NCBI GenBank assembly: GCA_020205615.1
Contig: CM035173.1
Span: 48,846,617-48,910,616 of the forward strand
Direction of reading: 5' to 3'
DNA from: Panax quinquefolius
Lineage: Eukaryota > Streptophyta > Magnoliopsida > Apiales > Araliaceae
DNA: 64,000 bases
The position numbers and the translations under genes were made by a program. Of the stretch, positions 43,136 to 55,109 are shown piece after piece. Position 1 is the stretch's first letter; each line of letters opens with the position of its first letter. The notes beneath the pieces are model-generated. The model was not told where the DNA came from and ran no database searches. It saw only the letters and a program-made list of their open reading frames with translations.

Positions 43136-43591
43136 GCTTTTTTCTTGTAGTGTATATACAATAATTATATTTTCATGGAAAATAAATAATAAATATTTTT
43201 ATTACAGCATAATTTTATTATAAGAATATAATCTATAATGATCAATAGTTCAAAAAAAAATTAGTTGCATCTAATAAATAATTTTATTTATCAGATATAT
43301 ACATATACTTTACTTTACACATATTCCCACCCTTATATATATAAAAAAAATTATTCGCAAATTTTTTTATTAAAAATATTGGGTTATTACATATGCCTTG
43401 AGCGTTTATAAAAGTATGCCAAATGTTGAGTCAGTCTGTATTAAAACATTAGTATATAAATAGAAATGCATATGTTTTCTTTAAATCAAATGTGTTTAAT
43501 AGATAGCTTTAACTTAAAATGTTCATTTAGCTGGCATTGTGAGTAAAGCGTAGCCTAATAGGCGAAAGTCTAAGATTTGCTCTTTAGCATA

Positions 43592-43830
43592 TCATGCCAC
43601 CCAAACATCAGGCGCGTATCAATCCCTTTCAAGAATCAGAGAGTGAGGTTGGGGACCAACCCAATCTAATGAGAATATTTGCTGAACTGCTGGCAGAGGC
43701 CATGCAGCCTAGACCCCCACTAGTAGTGGGTGCAGAGAGAAGTCTATGTGTTGAAGATTAAGAACTTCTCTGAGCTGCTGGAAAGGGCTATTATTGCGGA
43801 AGGAGGCAATAAATCCATAACATGATTTAA
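43592..43830 (+). pseudogene. gypsy B gag remnant (internally deleted)
   Basis: Starts MPPKHQARINPFQESESE at a clear Met, and breaks at a TAA near 43760. The short following piece (IKNFSELLERAIIAEGGNKS) looks like the C-terminal end of a capsid domain. Most of the capsid and the zinc knuckle are absent, since protease starts less than 100 bp later. About 300 residues are missing relative to the family, so this copy could not form particles. Confidence 0.65.
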
Positions 43831-43884
43831 TCCAGATAAAGAAGAAGGTAGAAGGAGGTGGTGTCAGGTATAATTCCGATCAAT

Positions 43885-44222
43885 AATATAAATTCATATG
43901 TATTGTTTGATTCGGGAGCTACCTATTCTTTTGTGTCTGATAAATTTGCTAGAAGATTAAACTTACCCTGTGAAAGCAAAAGAACCCTATGAACATAGAA
44001 GTTGCAAACAAAGAAATGATCCCTGTAAAGTTTATCCATAAAAAATGTGGTGTGGAAATAAGGGGACATAAGTTAAGCATGAATTTGATTCCGATACGCT
44101 TAGGGGAGTTTGATGTTTTCCTAGGTATGGATTGGTTGTTTAACCATAAGGAGGTTATAGATTGCCAGAAGAAGAGTATACACATTAAGATCCCAAATCA
44201 GTCTAAGGTTGTATTTTATTGA
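43885..44222 (+). pseudogene. gypsy B protease
   Basis: Retropepsin: LFDSGATYSFVS as the active site (43905-43940), then a frameshift near 43985. The open frame from 43989 has the flap region and the conserved DVFLGMDWLFNHKEVIDC near its end. It ends in a TGA after SKVVFY. Confidence 0.8.
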
Positions 44223-44255
44223 AGCAAGTCGCCAAGACAAACGAGTTGTCTAACG

Positions 44256-44648
44256 ATGATACAGGCCAAGAGAATGTTACAGAAGGGATGTGAAGGTAAT
44301 TTGACTCATGTAGTGGATTCACGGGTGGTGAATTCGAGCATGGGGCAGATACCTATAGTGAATGAGTTTGGGGATGTCTTTCCAGAAGAACTTCTAGGAC
44401 TTCCGTCAGGCAAAGAAATAAACTTTGTGATTGATTTAGTATTGGGGATAGGGCCGATATCGAAAGCACCATATTGAATGGCTCCTGTAGAAATGAAAGA
44501 ATTGTTGCTCCAGCTACAAGAACTATTGGCCAAGAAGTACATCCAACCTTGTGTGTCTCCGTGGGGAGCACCTGTGCTTTTTGTAAAGAAGAAAGATGGC
44601 TCGATGAGACTATGTATGGACTACAAAGAGTTGAATAAGGTGACAATC
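44256..44648 (+). pseudogene. gypsy B reverse transcriptase, N-terminal part
   Basis: VFPEELLGLPSGKEINFVID, then a TGA where the family has Arg ([15 protein letters not shown] to TGA), then [20 protein letters not shown] and [11 protein letters not shown]. The frame is cut at 44648 by the CACTA 2 insertion, so fingers and palm, including the catalytic Tyr-x-Asp-Asp, are outside the window. Confidence 0.85.
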
Positions 44649-44664
44649 ACTACAAGAAAAAGGT

Positions 44665-44965
44665 CTAACAGCGACCAGTAATATCAGCGACCGTATATGT
44701 GGTCGCTAATACTACTATCGGCGACCGATATCTACGATCGTGATTTAATCTAGTTGCTATTATATATCAGCGACCACTTGCGGTCGCTGACCGGTCGTTA
44801 TCATAATTTTGCCTCCCAAAATTTGGTAGGAAATGTTGGCGCGAAGGTTTTGTTCGACCACTTAAAATCAGCGACCGCATGCGGTCACTGATAAGTCCAA
44901 GTCATTAATAATTAGCGACTGCGTGCGGTCGTAGATGACGGTCGCTGATCAAACTTAATGTAATT
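44665..44965. repeat. CACTA 2 subterminal repeats
   Basis: At least eight copies of GCGACCR / YGGTCGC in alternating orientations, some forming short palindromes such as GCGACCGCATGCGGTC. Confidence 0.85.
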
Positions 44966-45398
44966 AGTTCCAGGTATTCACACGACAGAGCAAACGGAAG
45001 GAAAAGAAAAAAGGGAAGTCAGAATAGAGAGAAGAGGGAGAAAGGGGGAGAGGAGGGAGAAAGCGGGAGGAGCTCGGTCGCCCCCACTGCCCACTACCAT
45101 CGCCGCCGCTATAGGTAACCCTAACTTCTCTTTATTTATGAATTTGATATAGATTGGGTGTTACCAAGCACAAGTGTTCTCCTTCCATCTTTAATCTATT
45201 TATTCTCCCTCTTGATAATCGAATTTCTGCACCCCAAAATTCTATCAAAACTTCTCTTCTTTGTCGTCGAATCTAGCAAATTGAGCAAGGAATGGAGCAA
45301 GATAGTTTAAATGTAAACTGACCCGTGTTAAATTTGGATAGCAGGGCAGCAAAAAGAAAAGGTTCTAACTGAATCATAAGTGTCAATTTCAGCTTATT

Positions 45399-48300
45399 TG
45401 TGACAACCCGGTATTTTCTATATAAATAAATCATAAATTTTGCGTATAATTTTCTTTTTTTAAATAAATATGGGTGATATGTGCCAAGATAATATGTATA
45501 TATTTATGGGTGTGATAAATAAAAATTTATTTATTACATTAATTATTACAGATAATTTTATTTTAGAATTATTGATTATTATCAATTATATGCTTATAAT
45601 AATTAATTCTATATTGAAATGTTTTTATCAATTCTTTTTAATGAAAATATAATCTTATATTATTTAAATAATATATGATATGATTTTTTAGAATAATTAT
45701 AATAATTATTTTATTATATAAATTTTGTTCAAGGTTATTAAGTTAATTATTTTAACTTAATTAATAAGGTTAATTACGACAGATAAATCAGATATGGAAT
45801 CCAAACCCTAATGCTGGGTTTTGATCAATGAATGAGAATAATACTATAATATTATAATATTTTGATTTTTGAATGCTATAAATATGTATTGTATGTATGG
45901 TTGGTTGGTCAATTATGGTGTATATTGACCAAACCCTAGCATTAATTTGTTTAACCCTGTTTTTCAACTTAAATTGGAAATTTAAGACTGTTATATAACT
46001 GTGTTATATGATTTATGTGTTACTTAATGATATGTTAATTAGGAAACCCTAATTTTAAATTTAAAACCCTAGTTTATATTTGAATTTCTAATAAATTTAA
46101 AACCCTAATTTGAAACCTAAACTGGAATTTGTGATCAGTCAGAAATTGTGTTACTGTGATTAATAACATGTATGAAAGATTTTATATTGCTAATTAAAGT
46201 AAACCTAATTAGTGATTTAAGACCGTGATGATTAAAACCCTAATTATTGTCGCGAAACCCTAATTGCGAAATCAAAACCCTAACTGATATTTAGGAACCC
46301 TAATTGATAATTGTAAACCCTAATTGCTTAAGTAGCAAGGTTAATTATATTATAATACCCTAATGTTCATGTATAATTAGAAATTTAAATTATAATTAAC
46401 AAAATCCTAATTTTCAAATTTTAGAAACTAAAATTTTATTTTTACTTTTCTCAAACCCTTGTTGCTAAAATGTGTTTATATTAAACCTTAGGGTTAAACC
46501 CTAAGGGTTTGAAAAGTTACAATTTTGCCATTAAAAATGATTACCAATTGACCATTTTGCCCCTAGTTGTATTATTTTGGCTAACTTATAGGTTTTGACA
46601 TTTAGGTGAGTTGGTGACCAAACTTAACCACTCCACATGCTGTAAATTTACAGCAACAAGCTTCATGTATCAGCCATTCATGCATCATGCACCTCTATAA
46701 ATAGATTGGGGGAGAGAGAAAGTAACATTTGTTAGCCATTTTGCATAAACACCTAACCAATCCTCCCTCTCACTAAAACCAACGAATTATAGTAGCATTT
46801 TAGTCACATTTTCAAGCCCCACGAAATCCACTAACAGATTCGTAGGCCAAAATCAGAAATTTCTCATTTAAAGGTGTAAACCCTATTCGAAAAATTTGAA
46901 CTATGATTCATTGTTAGATGTTATGATTTGATGTTGTAATGTGTTGTTTCTAGTCTAATTTAGTGATCTGGGTTGGTAGTATACAGATCCATAACATCTA
47001 AGTCTTCAAATCGTTGATTTTCAAAAATTTGGAAAAATTCAATCTGTGGTCTGACAACGAATGTCAGGAGCCACAGAATCTTGTTCGTTTGTTGTTTTTG
47101 ATGTTTTATTGTTTGGATCTATAGTTTCCTATGTTATCTTTCATCTTCAAGTGGTAGTTTAACAAATTGATGTCTAGAATAAAAGTTATTATCAGTCAAA
47201 TACCGTTGACCGGCATTGACAGGAAGAAATCTGGGCAATCAAGAACATGCCCAGATCGTTCTGACAACGAGTTCCTGGCCCTTGATCTTTCTGGTTGTTA
47301 ATTGTTTGTTGTGTTTGTTGCATCTAAATTGTATTCTTGTATATGAACTCCAATATTATGCCTTAAAATCTCCTTAAATGTATACGAATCGAAGGTAGTG
47401 GATGGTCAAAGTAGACCATCCGGTCATATTTTCGGTTTCTAGGAAATTTCTAGAATTTTTTTAGGCTTATTTCTGACATGGTTCGACCGAGATGGATCTG
47501 GCTATTCTGTTGTTGTTATTGTTATGTTTTCTGATAGATTTACTCTTTTACATGTGGTCTACACACTTCATCTTTTAAATCACTAAAGCATATCATATCT
47601 TACAAGTTGTGGAAGCCCAATTAGTAGAAGTTGAATCTGTTCTTCATTTCGGGCAAACCGTAAATGAAGAACGACTCGACAACCACTTTCAAGGCTTATA
47701 TCTTCCGATTGTGATGTTGTTTGATCATTTTCTTGTTGAATCTTGTAGTGTCAGATTTATTTCTACACGATCCGACGTAAATATTCACTTAAACATCACG
47801 ATCGGATCCGAATCTTCGTCAAACGTGGTCACTCGATTACTGGCTTGATGATCTAGGTTTCATGAAGAACACCTATAGCGACGGTTCTGTCGCTATAGGT
47901 GATCTTTAGCGATAGTATTGAATAAAAATTATATTTTTTATTAAATAATTAGTATTAAATAGTTTTTAATTATAAAAAAATACAAAATAAATTATTAAAA
48001 ATTATTTTAAAGTCTAAAAAATAGTTTTTAATTATTTTAATTATATTTCATAAATATTTAATATTTTTGGAATATTAAAAGTATTTAATTTATTTAATTA
48101 TAATATTAAATAAATTATTTAAAATGATTTTAATACATGAAAAATCATTTAAAATTATATTATGATATAAGAAAATATTTTAAGTTATTTTTAATGACTT
48201 TTAATATTTTGTGATAAATTTCATTAATAAATTAATATTAATGATAATTAAGTTATTTAATAAATGAATTAAATAAATAAATTAAAAATGATTTTATTAT

Positions 48301-50268
48301 ATTAAAAATTATTTTAAATAATAATAAGGTATTTAAAATATTTTAAGTTATAAACTATAACTTTTAATATTTAAAGGTAAAATTCATTAATTAATTATTA
48401 TTAATTATAATTAAAGTTATTTAATTATTATATTAAATAAATTAGTTTAAAAATGATTTTAATATTATAAAATCATTTTAAATGAAAATAAAGTGTTTAA
48501 AGATATTTTAAGTTATAAAATATAACTTTTAATATTTAAAGGATAATTTCATTAATAATTTAATATTAATGATATTAATTTAACACTAATGATATTAAAT
48601 TTATTTAATAATTATATTAAATAAATAGTTGAAAAATGGTTTTATTAATTTAAAAATCAATTAAAGGTAAAATAAATATCGTTAAAAATATTTTAAGTTA
48701 TTTTAAATAACTTAATATTTTTTTGGCAATGGTTTCATTAATAATTTAATATTAATTAAATATTAATGATAATAGAATTGATTAATATTTAAATCATTTA
48801 ATTATGATTCCAAAGTGTTTGAAAATTCATGATAAATTATAATAAATGTTTAAAAATTATATTAAGTCATTTAAAAATAATATGACTGATATTTACGGAT
48901 GTTAAACTTCGGGATTGAGTCATAGACTCGATAATTACTCGATAAAGCTGTCGGTAGACCGACATGTTTCAGAAATTGATCTGGACTTACATAGATTGAT
49001 TTGATAAATGTTTATTTGTGATTCAATGGTTGTCAAACTTACATGACAAAGTGTTTAGGTTATGTGTTAACTGCAAATAGCAGTACAATATGATATGATA
49101 TGTTATTCTAATCAAACGAATGATCTATTTAATGATAGGGATTGATATAGAAGATAAATCTAAGTTGTGTAAGCAGCAGACAAGGCAAGTATCTAACCCT
49201 TTTCATTTACTTTATGCAACGGACATGCATAAGATAATATATGAACGGTTCATTTCAATTGTTCAAATATTTCAACCTTTGTATATACTTATGCAATGAT
49301 TCTGTATAAGTAAGTTATTAAATTATAATTGTTGTACAAGTTCCTTTATTCTGTTATTGTTGATCAAGATACAAGTGTCCTCACTTGGATAATCATTATA
49401 TTTTATCACATGTTGGTACATACTTATCGGTGTCCAGTATGTATAAGTTGAATTAAAAGTCGTCTAAACTATTTGATCCAGCTAGACATAAATTAAAAGT
49501 TGTTGAACAAGATAAAACTTTATCCAACTGAATTGTTTTGGTTTGGATTCAAGACTGTTATGAACATCCCAAATATAGGAAATTTTTATAGGCTAAGGCG
49601 GACAAAGGATGAACGATAATATCGTTCTTGTAATGTAGTATTGATCAATACAGGGCATAACGGGCTGATCACCCCCGTGCCCATAAGTTATGACAGTTTA
49701 CAGAAAACGTTCCGTTTAACCTTTTCAAAAATAGAAAATAATGTTTATAGTCTGTCAACTGATTCTCATATATAGTCAATATGTAGTTTCAAAAATTTGA
49801 AATCGAAATGATATGTTGTTGATTATTGGTTCAGCTTACTTCACAACTGTTGATTCGTTGTAGAAGTATCGTTCAAAGAAAACATTTAATCCTTTCAGCT
49901 AATTGTTATTATTTGCCATTACTTGTTGGGCACTCAAATGCTCATCATTGCTTAAATTTAAATATTTTCAGCTAAGTGTGAACAACTTGGAGGATCTGTC
50001 AAGAACAAGGGAAAAGGGAAGGTTGCTGAATGAGTGTTTACGCTATCCTATGTAATAGTTTGACTTTATGATAAGGATGATAAATATTATTATTATCATG
50101 TAACGAATGTTTAAAGGTTTGGTACTTGGGAACTAAACTCTGATAATATGTAAATTAAATTTGATAATCTGTATTATTGTTATTATTATTAGTATTATTC
50201 CACTCATAGAAATGGTATCGTGAAGCACCGAGTTCGGGTTTCAAGTACCTGAATTTGGGGGCGTCACA
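45399..50268 (+). mobile_element. solo LTR of the TR-GAG family (LTR B)
   Basis: 4870 bp from TGTGACAACCCGG to GGGGGCGTCACA, with a perfect 5-bp duplication TTATT (45394-45398, 50269-50273). Plus orientation; it matches 30210-43391 and 56240-61212 when they are inverted. It contains AAACCCTAA-like motifs (46040-46330), an AT-rich repetitive middle (47940-48890), and conserved palindromes at 49611-49651. There is no internal region, so it is a solo LTR. Confidence 0.95.
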
Positions 50269-51885
50269 TTATTAAATTGTCGTAAGGTAAGTTTTATATC
50301 TTGATTTTTAAAGCAAAAATTAATTTTTTTATATAAAATTTAAGTATTATAACTGCGATAATAGGGTTTTATGTTAGATGGAGTTTAGTTGTTGTTATGA
50401 GGAGAAATAAAGGAGAAGAATGTGGTTTAAAACATGTGCAAAGGTTTATGAAGTCTGTCCATAAAGCTTGTGCCTATGACATGTTTAATTGTATGCTTCA
50501 TAGAACTGTTTAGACCAAAATGAGCAATTGAGGTGCTGTAGTGAGTAAGGTAGCCTTCATATATGTTATAGAGTATACATGGAATGTTTTGCATAAGCTA
50601 AGTGTGGCTGGAAGTCTGTTTTAAAGTAAAAATCATATTGGTGCATAACTTCGAAACTGTTTCGGCAGAACATATTACTTTGCTACCTATCACATTAATT
50701 TGCTTCCTTGTTGACTACCGTCTTCAGTTCCTTTAAGTAGTAGTTTATCCTCAGGAATAGTGATATTCCCGGGGTAATTCGTGCGCAAGACAAACAATAA
50801 GCTACTTACAATTTCTTCAATAAATTTCTTTGTTTGTTACGTCTTAATTGAATTAATTTTTAGCAAGTAGTCAAAGATCTCAGCAGCCTTAATTACATAA
50901 TTAGTGCAAGTCCTCTTAGACACTTCCTAGTTTTCTTAACAATAAGCTTTCCTAACATAACTATATATATCAGAATCATAATAATGGCATAATCATTAGT
51001 TTCTTAGTTATAAAATAAGACTGCTAAACAGATGGAACCTACCTTTAACCATGTGGAATACAAGACCTTTTATAACTTAATTATAAAATAAGACTGATAA
51101 ATGAAAATATAATAATATAATAATCATCTTAATTAATCTATGAATAATCCTGAAAGTATTGTAGAGATACAAAACAAAATCCCAATATATAATTGAATAT
51201 GAAATACTCAAACATCACCTTACTAATCGATAATAACTAGGCATTAATTGCAAAATTTGAAACATAAAAATATGTTAAAATTATTGAATAACTATTAGAA
51301 TAATTTAGTAACAAAAATAACCTTAAAAATGAGTACTTTGATGTTTCAACTTCTTTCGTGATTTGCAAGGAAGTTATTAAGTCAAGTTTGATCTTCTTGA
51401 GCACTACCATATCAAATACTATGCCATGCCTATTATAACTTGTTAAAGGTTTGGTTGCATTTAATGATGTGAGTTGTAAGATAGAAATTAGCAAAAGAGA
51501 GCTGTTGAGGCTCGGTTGATATGAATGAATCTCCAAGATACTCAAAAGATGTATAAATGAGTTAGCAAACTCTGATATAAAGCTAGCATGAACAAAATAC
51601 CTTACGTATTCACTTACGATAAAACTTTCATATGCTTGCAAGTATGTTCAAATATATAACTTTTTACTGCTTTAATTTGCATTTATTCATTATTGTTTTG
51701 GTCTTATTATATTGGGAATTTGTATATTTCTCTTGGTTTGTGTCTTGGGTGCCTAGAAATGACCATATATGCATGCCGTCCTGCATGTGGCTAGTCCATA
51801 TTATAGGGGAGACTCTGGCAAATTTTTTTTTTGTCAGATAGTTGCGAACATTTATAATATTAACGATCAAATCATATGCTTACAA
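50269..51885. other. CACTA 2 5' region, no gene seen
   Basis: AT-rich, between LTR B and the tandem repeat. A 134-codon minus-strand frame (51237-51641) has no recognisable domain and is likely chance. Confidence 0.5.
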
Positions 51886-52205
51886 TTATGCTCAATTTAT
51901 ATGCTTACTAGCTAGTATGCTCAAGTCATATGGTTACAAGTATGCTCTCAAGTCATATGCTTACAAGTATGCTTAAATGTTAATCATATGCTTACAAGTA
52001 TGCTCAAGTCATATGGTTACAAGTATGCTCAAGTCATATGCTTACAAGTATGCTTAAATGTTAATCATATGCTTACAAGTATGCTCAAGTCATATGGTTA
52101 CAAGTATGCTCAAGTCATATGCTTACAAGTATACTTAAATGTTAATCATATGCTTATAAGTATGCTCAAGTCATATGGTTACAAGTATGCTCAAGTCATA
52201 TGTTA
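51886..52205. repeat. higher-order tandem repeat, 81-bp period
   Basis: A ~25-bp unit (CATATGCTTACAAGTATGCT with CAAGT) repeats; sets of 25+25+31 bp form an 81-bp unit marked by TTAAATGTTAAT at about 51972, 52053 and 52134. It is 40 bp upstream of the transposase start. Confidence 0.9.
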
Positions 52206-52243
52206 ACATTTATAATGTTGTCTATTGTAGGTACCGTGGTATC

Positions 52244-54604
52244 ATGGACCTCTATTCAGACCGTAGTTGGATGGCATGACGAAAGTCAAGTGCCCAGATA
52301 GGTGCTACAGCTGAATTTAGAGCTGGTTGCAAAGTGTTTTTGGTGTATGCGTATAGTCACCCAGAATGTATGAATGGTCAGTCGCAGAGATGATGTCTAT
52401 GTTTGAAGTGTAAGAATGTAAATTATATGGACAGAGACGTGGTAAACTATCATTTACTTGTCTCTGGGTTCATGAAAAATTACGAAGAATGCTAGTGGGC
52501 ACATGGGCAGAGAAGAGATGGTGGCATCAAAGAAGTACACAATTCGGGCAGTAGTACTCATCGTATGAATGAAATGGTTCATGATATTGCAAGGCCAGAT
52601 TTTGATTGGGAACAAGGCAGAGAGCAAACTATGAATTCTGATGCCAAAGAATTCTTTAAGTTGTTAGATAAGGGTAGCGAGCCATTTAGGCATGGTTGCA
52701 CCAAACACACTACATTGTCTGTAGTGACGACATTACTTAACATCAAGGCTGATCACAACATGATCCATGAGTGTTTTTAGTCACTCTTGAAGGCCTTTAA
52801 GAGTATGTTGCCTGAAGGTGAGAAATTACCTGGTAACTATTACTTTTGTAAGAAAATGGTGAAGAAGTTGGGTCTTGGATACCAAAAGATCGATGCATGT
52901 CCCAATAATTGCATGTTATTTGATAAGGAAAATGAACAGATGACAAGGTGCATATTTTGCAGTCATAATTGGTTTAGGCCAAATAAAAAGGGTGTGACTA
53001 CAAAAAAAATCAAGTATACCATTTAAGATTCTAAGGTATTTTCCAATAACACATCGACTAAAATGATTGTACATGTCTTCAAGAACAACTGAACATATGA
53101 GTTGGCATGCGAAATCTCCAGCTAAAGATGGAGAACTAAATCATCCCACAGATGGGCAGGCTTGGAAAGATTTCAACTTAGCACATCCTGGGTTTGTATT
53201 GAAACCTAGAAATGTGAGGCTTGGATTGTCCACCGATGGTTTCAATCTGTTTGGCCACTCAGCTTTTTCGTACTCATGTTGGCCTGTGATTGTTACTCCG
53301 TACAACTTGCTTCCTAGGATGTGTATGAAACAACCGTACTTGTTTCTTTCACTCGTGGTTCCTGGTCCTAAGAGTCCTGGAAAGAACTTAGATGTTTATT
53401 TGAGACCTCTTATAGACGAATTAAAGGTATTGTGGGAGGATGGAGTACAGACTTGGGATATTGCAATGAAAACAAATTTTAACCTTAGAGCAATGGTTAT
53501 GTGGACTATAAGTGACTTCCCAGCTTATGGTATGTTAGCTGGATGGAGTACACATGGGAAGTTGGCTTGTCTATATTGTATAGAGCATACAAAGTCTTTC
53601 AATCTATCAAAAGGTTGAAAGCCTTGCTGGTTTGACTGTCATTATCGGTTCTTGCTGGTAGATCACCTGTTTTGAAGAAATAGAGAACACTTTAGGAAAG
53701 GGAAAGTAGACAATGATATGCCTGCACTGCGATTGTCAGGAACAGAGATGAGAGATCGTGTGATGAGATTGTCGGTCATCCCATTTGGTAAGATTGATGC
53801 CACAAACATAATCAATGGGTTAGGCAAATCTCATAACTGGGTTCGGAGAAGCATATTTTGGGAACTGCCTTATTGGTCTACAAATTTGATTTGTCATAAT
53901 CTAGATGTGATGCATATTGAGAAGAATATGTTTGACAATGTGTTTAACACCGTGATGAATGTTACGAGGAAGACAAAAAGATAATGATAAAGCACATTTG
54001 GACATGAAAGATATTTGTATGCGACCTGGATTAGAACTTTATGAATCTCCTAATGGTAAGATTGTCAAACCGCATGTAAGGTACACATTGTCCAAAAAGC
54101 ATGTTGAAGATGTGTGAACATGGGTTAAGTCTCTAAAACTACCAGATGGATATGCGTCAAACATTACAAGGTGTGTTACAGGTGGGAAATTGCAAGGGAT
54201 GAAGAGTCATAACTGTCATGTGTTCATGGAGAGACTCATACCTATAGCATTTTGGGATCTGCTTGATAAACTAATATGGGATGCTTTTACGGATCTTAGT
54301 CGTTTCTTTAAAGACTTATCTTCAAAAACATTAAATAAAAAGACATGTCTATACTTGAGAAGAACATCATAGAGATCACGTGTAAACTGGAAAAATATTC
54401 CCACCTGGTTTTTTTGACTCCATGGAGCATTTGCAAATCCATCTTCCCTATAAATCTCGTGTTGGGGGTCCAGTTCAATATAGATGGATGTACCATTTCG
54501 AGAGGGTGATGGGAAACCTGAAGAGGAAGGTGAAGAATAGAGCTTATGTCGACGGTTCGATATGTGAGGCATATAGTTTCGATGAGATATCTACGTTTGT
54601 CTAA
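52244..54604 (+). pseudogene. CACTA 2 TNP2-type transposase
   Basis: Starts MDLYSDRSWMA and breaks at once at a TGA. The same frame continues through FLVYAYSHPECMNGQ and, from 52565, NSDAKEFFKLLDKGSEPF, LPEGEKLPGNYYFCKKMVKK and KIDACPNNCMLFDKENEQ. A frameshift near 53040 leads to 53067-53618 (VRLGLSTDGFNLFGHSAFSY, YLFLSLVVPGPKSPGKNLDV, GMLAGWSTHGKLACLYC), then 53718-53984 (LICHNLDVMHIEKNMFDNVF). The DUF4218-like part is recognisable at 54130-54604 (HNCHVFMERLIPIAFWDLL). At least seven stops and several frameshifts make it clearly dead. It is a different TNP2 from that of CACTA 1, with many substitutions. Confidence 0.9.
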
Positions 54605-55016
54605 GACTATTTTCCGAACGAAGTCTTAACAAAGGCCAATCGAGTATCGAGACATGATGATGGGGGAAATGTTGAACTAAATAGCCGGCTCTCTGTATTT
54701 GGTCTATCGGGCCGCGCTTATGGAAAATGGAAGCGCATATTCCTCTCTGAGCAAGAAATACATGTTGCACATACTTACATTCTTCTCAATTGCTAGGAGA
54801 TTAACGAATTTATGAGGTACACATGTAAACTTGATAATTTATCTCTTAACTTAAAAGTTTATTCCAATATGTTAATGTTTATAACATCGTATAGATTGTA
54901 CGATGATGAATAAAAAGTGAAGCATCCCGGCATAACTGATAAAGATATTCAAATCAATCGTGATAAAAAATTTGCACTTTGGCTAAAGGACAAAGTAAGT
55001 TCAATTTCTTATGCAC

Positions 55017-55018
<2 letters not shown>

Positions 55019-55064
<46 letters not shown>
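55019..55064. repeat. (TA)n microsatellite
   Basis: A run of about 22 TA units within an intron-like gap. Confidence 0.95.
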
Positions 55065-55065
<1 letters not shown>

Positions 55066-55109
55066 TCCATATTAACTATGACTTCATTTAATAAGATGGA
55101 GTTTTTGTA

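Larger units (their letters stand above)
34505..43152 (+). mobile_element. CACTA DNA transposon (CACTA 1), 8.6 kb
   Basis: Complete ends: CACTACAAGAAAGCCGGCT at the left and the inverse of CACTACAAGAAAAAAAGCTT at the right, with a 3-bp duplication TAT (34502-34504, 43153-43155). Subterminal CCGACGG motifs occur in many copies within the first ~280 and last ~480 bp. The interior holds a TNP2-type transposase region and a second Ptta/En/Spm-type gene in the same direction, the usual order of plant CACTA elements. It sits inside LTR A. Confidence 0.95.
30210..43391 (-). mobile_element. solo LTR of the TR-GAG family (LTR A), split by CACTA 1
   Basis: The LTR occupies 30210-34504 and 43156-43391. 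Plus-strand left end TGTGACGCCCCCAAATTCAGG and right end GGGTTATTACA match the ends of the LTRs at 56240-61212 and (inverted) 45399-50268. A perfect duplication TATGC lies at 30205-30209 and 43392-43396, so it is a solo LTR made by LTR-LTR recombination. Minus orientation. About 4.5 kb of LTR remain. The AT-rich middle (31580-32460) has degenerate ~160-bp repeats. Confidence 0.9.
25291..44648 (+). mobile_element. Tekay-like Ty3/gypsy retrotransposon (gypsy B), 5' part, twice interrupted
   Basis: The element reads rightwards: LTR to 29422, primer site 29423 on, leader to 30209, then after the nested insertion 43397 on, gag remnant, protease and RT, stopping at 44648 where the second CACTA begins. 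The remainder must lie right of that CACTA, outside the window. RT and protease phrases ([27 protein letters not shown]) resemble the Tekay/Del lineage by family knowledge. The primer site and gag are both degraded. Confidence 0.8.

Noticed and set aside
47609..47848. 79-codon ORF in LTR B
   Set aside because: The corresponding segments in the other LTR copies are not open; no domain seen.
51237..51641. 134-codon minus-strand ORF as a gene
   Set aside because: No domain, no plausible promoter or conservation evidence, and it lies in AT-rich CACTA 2 sequence.
51988..52206. ORF with 27-residue repeats as a repeat protein
   Set aside because: It is a by-product of the 81-bp tandem repeat, whose period is divisible by three.
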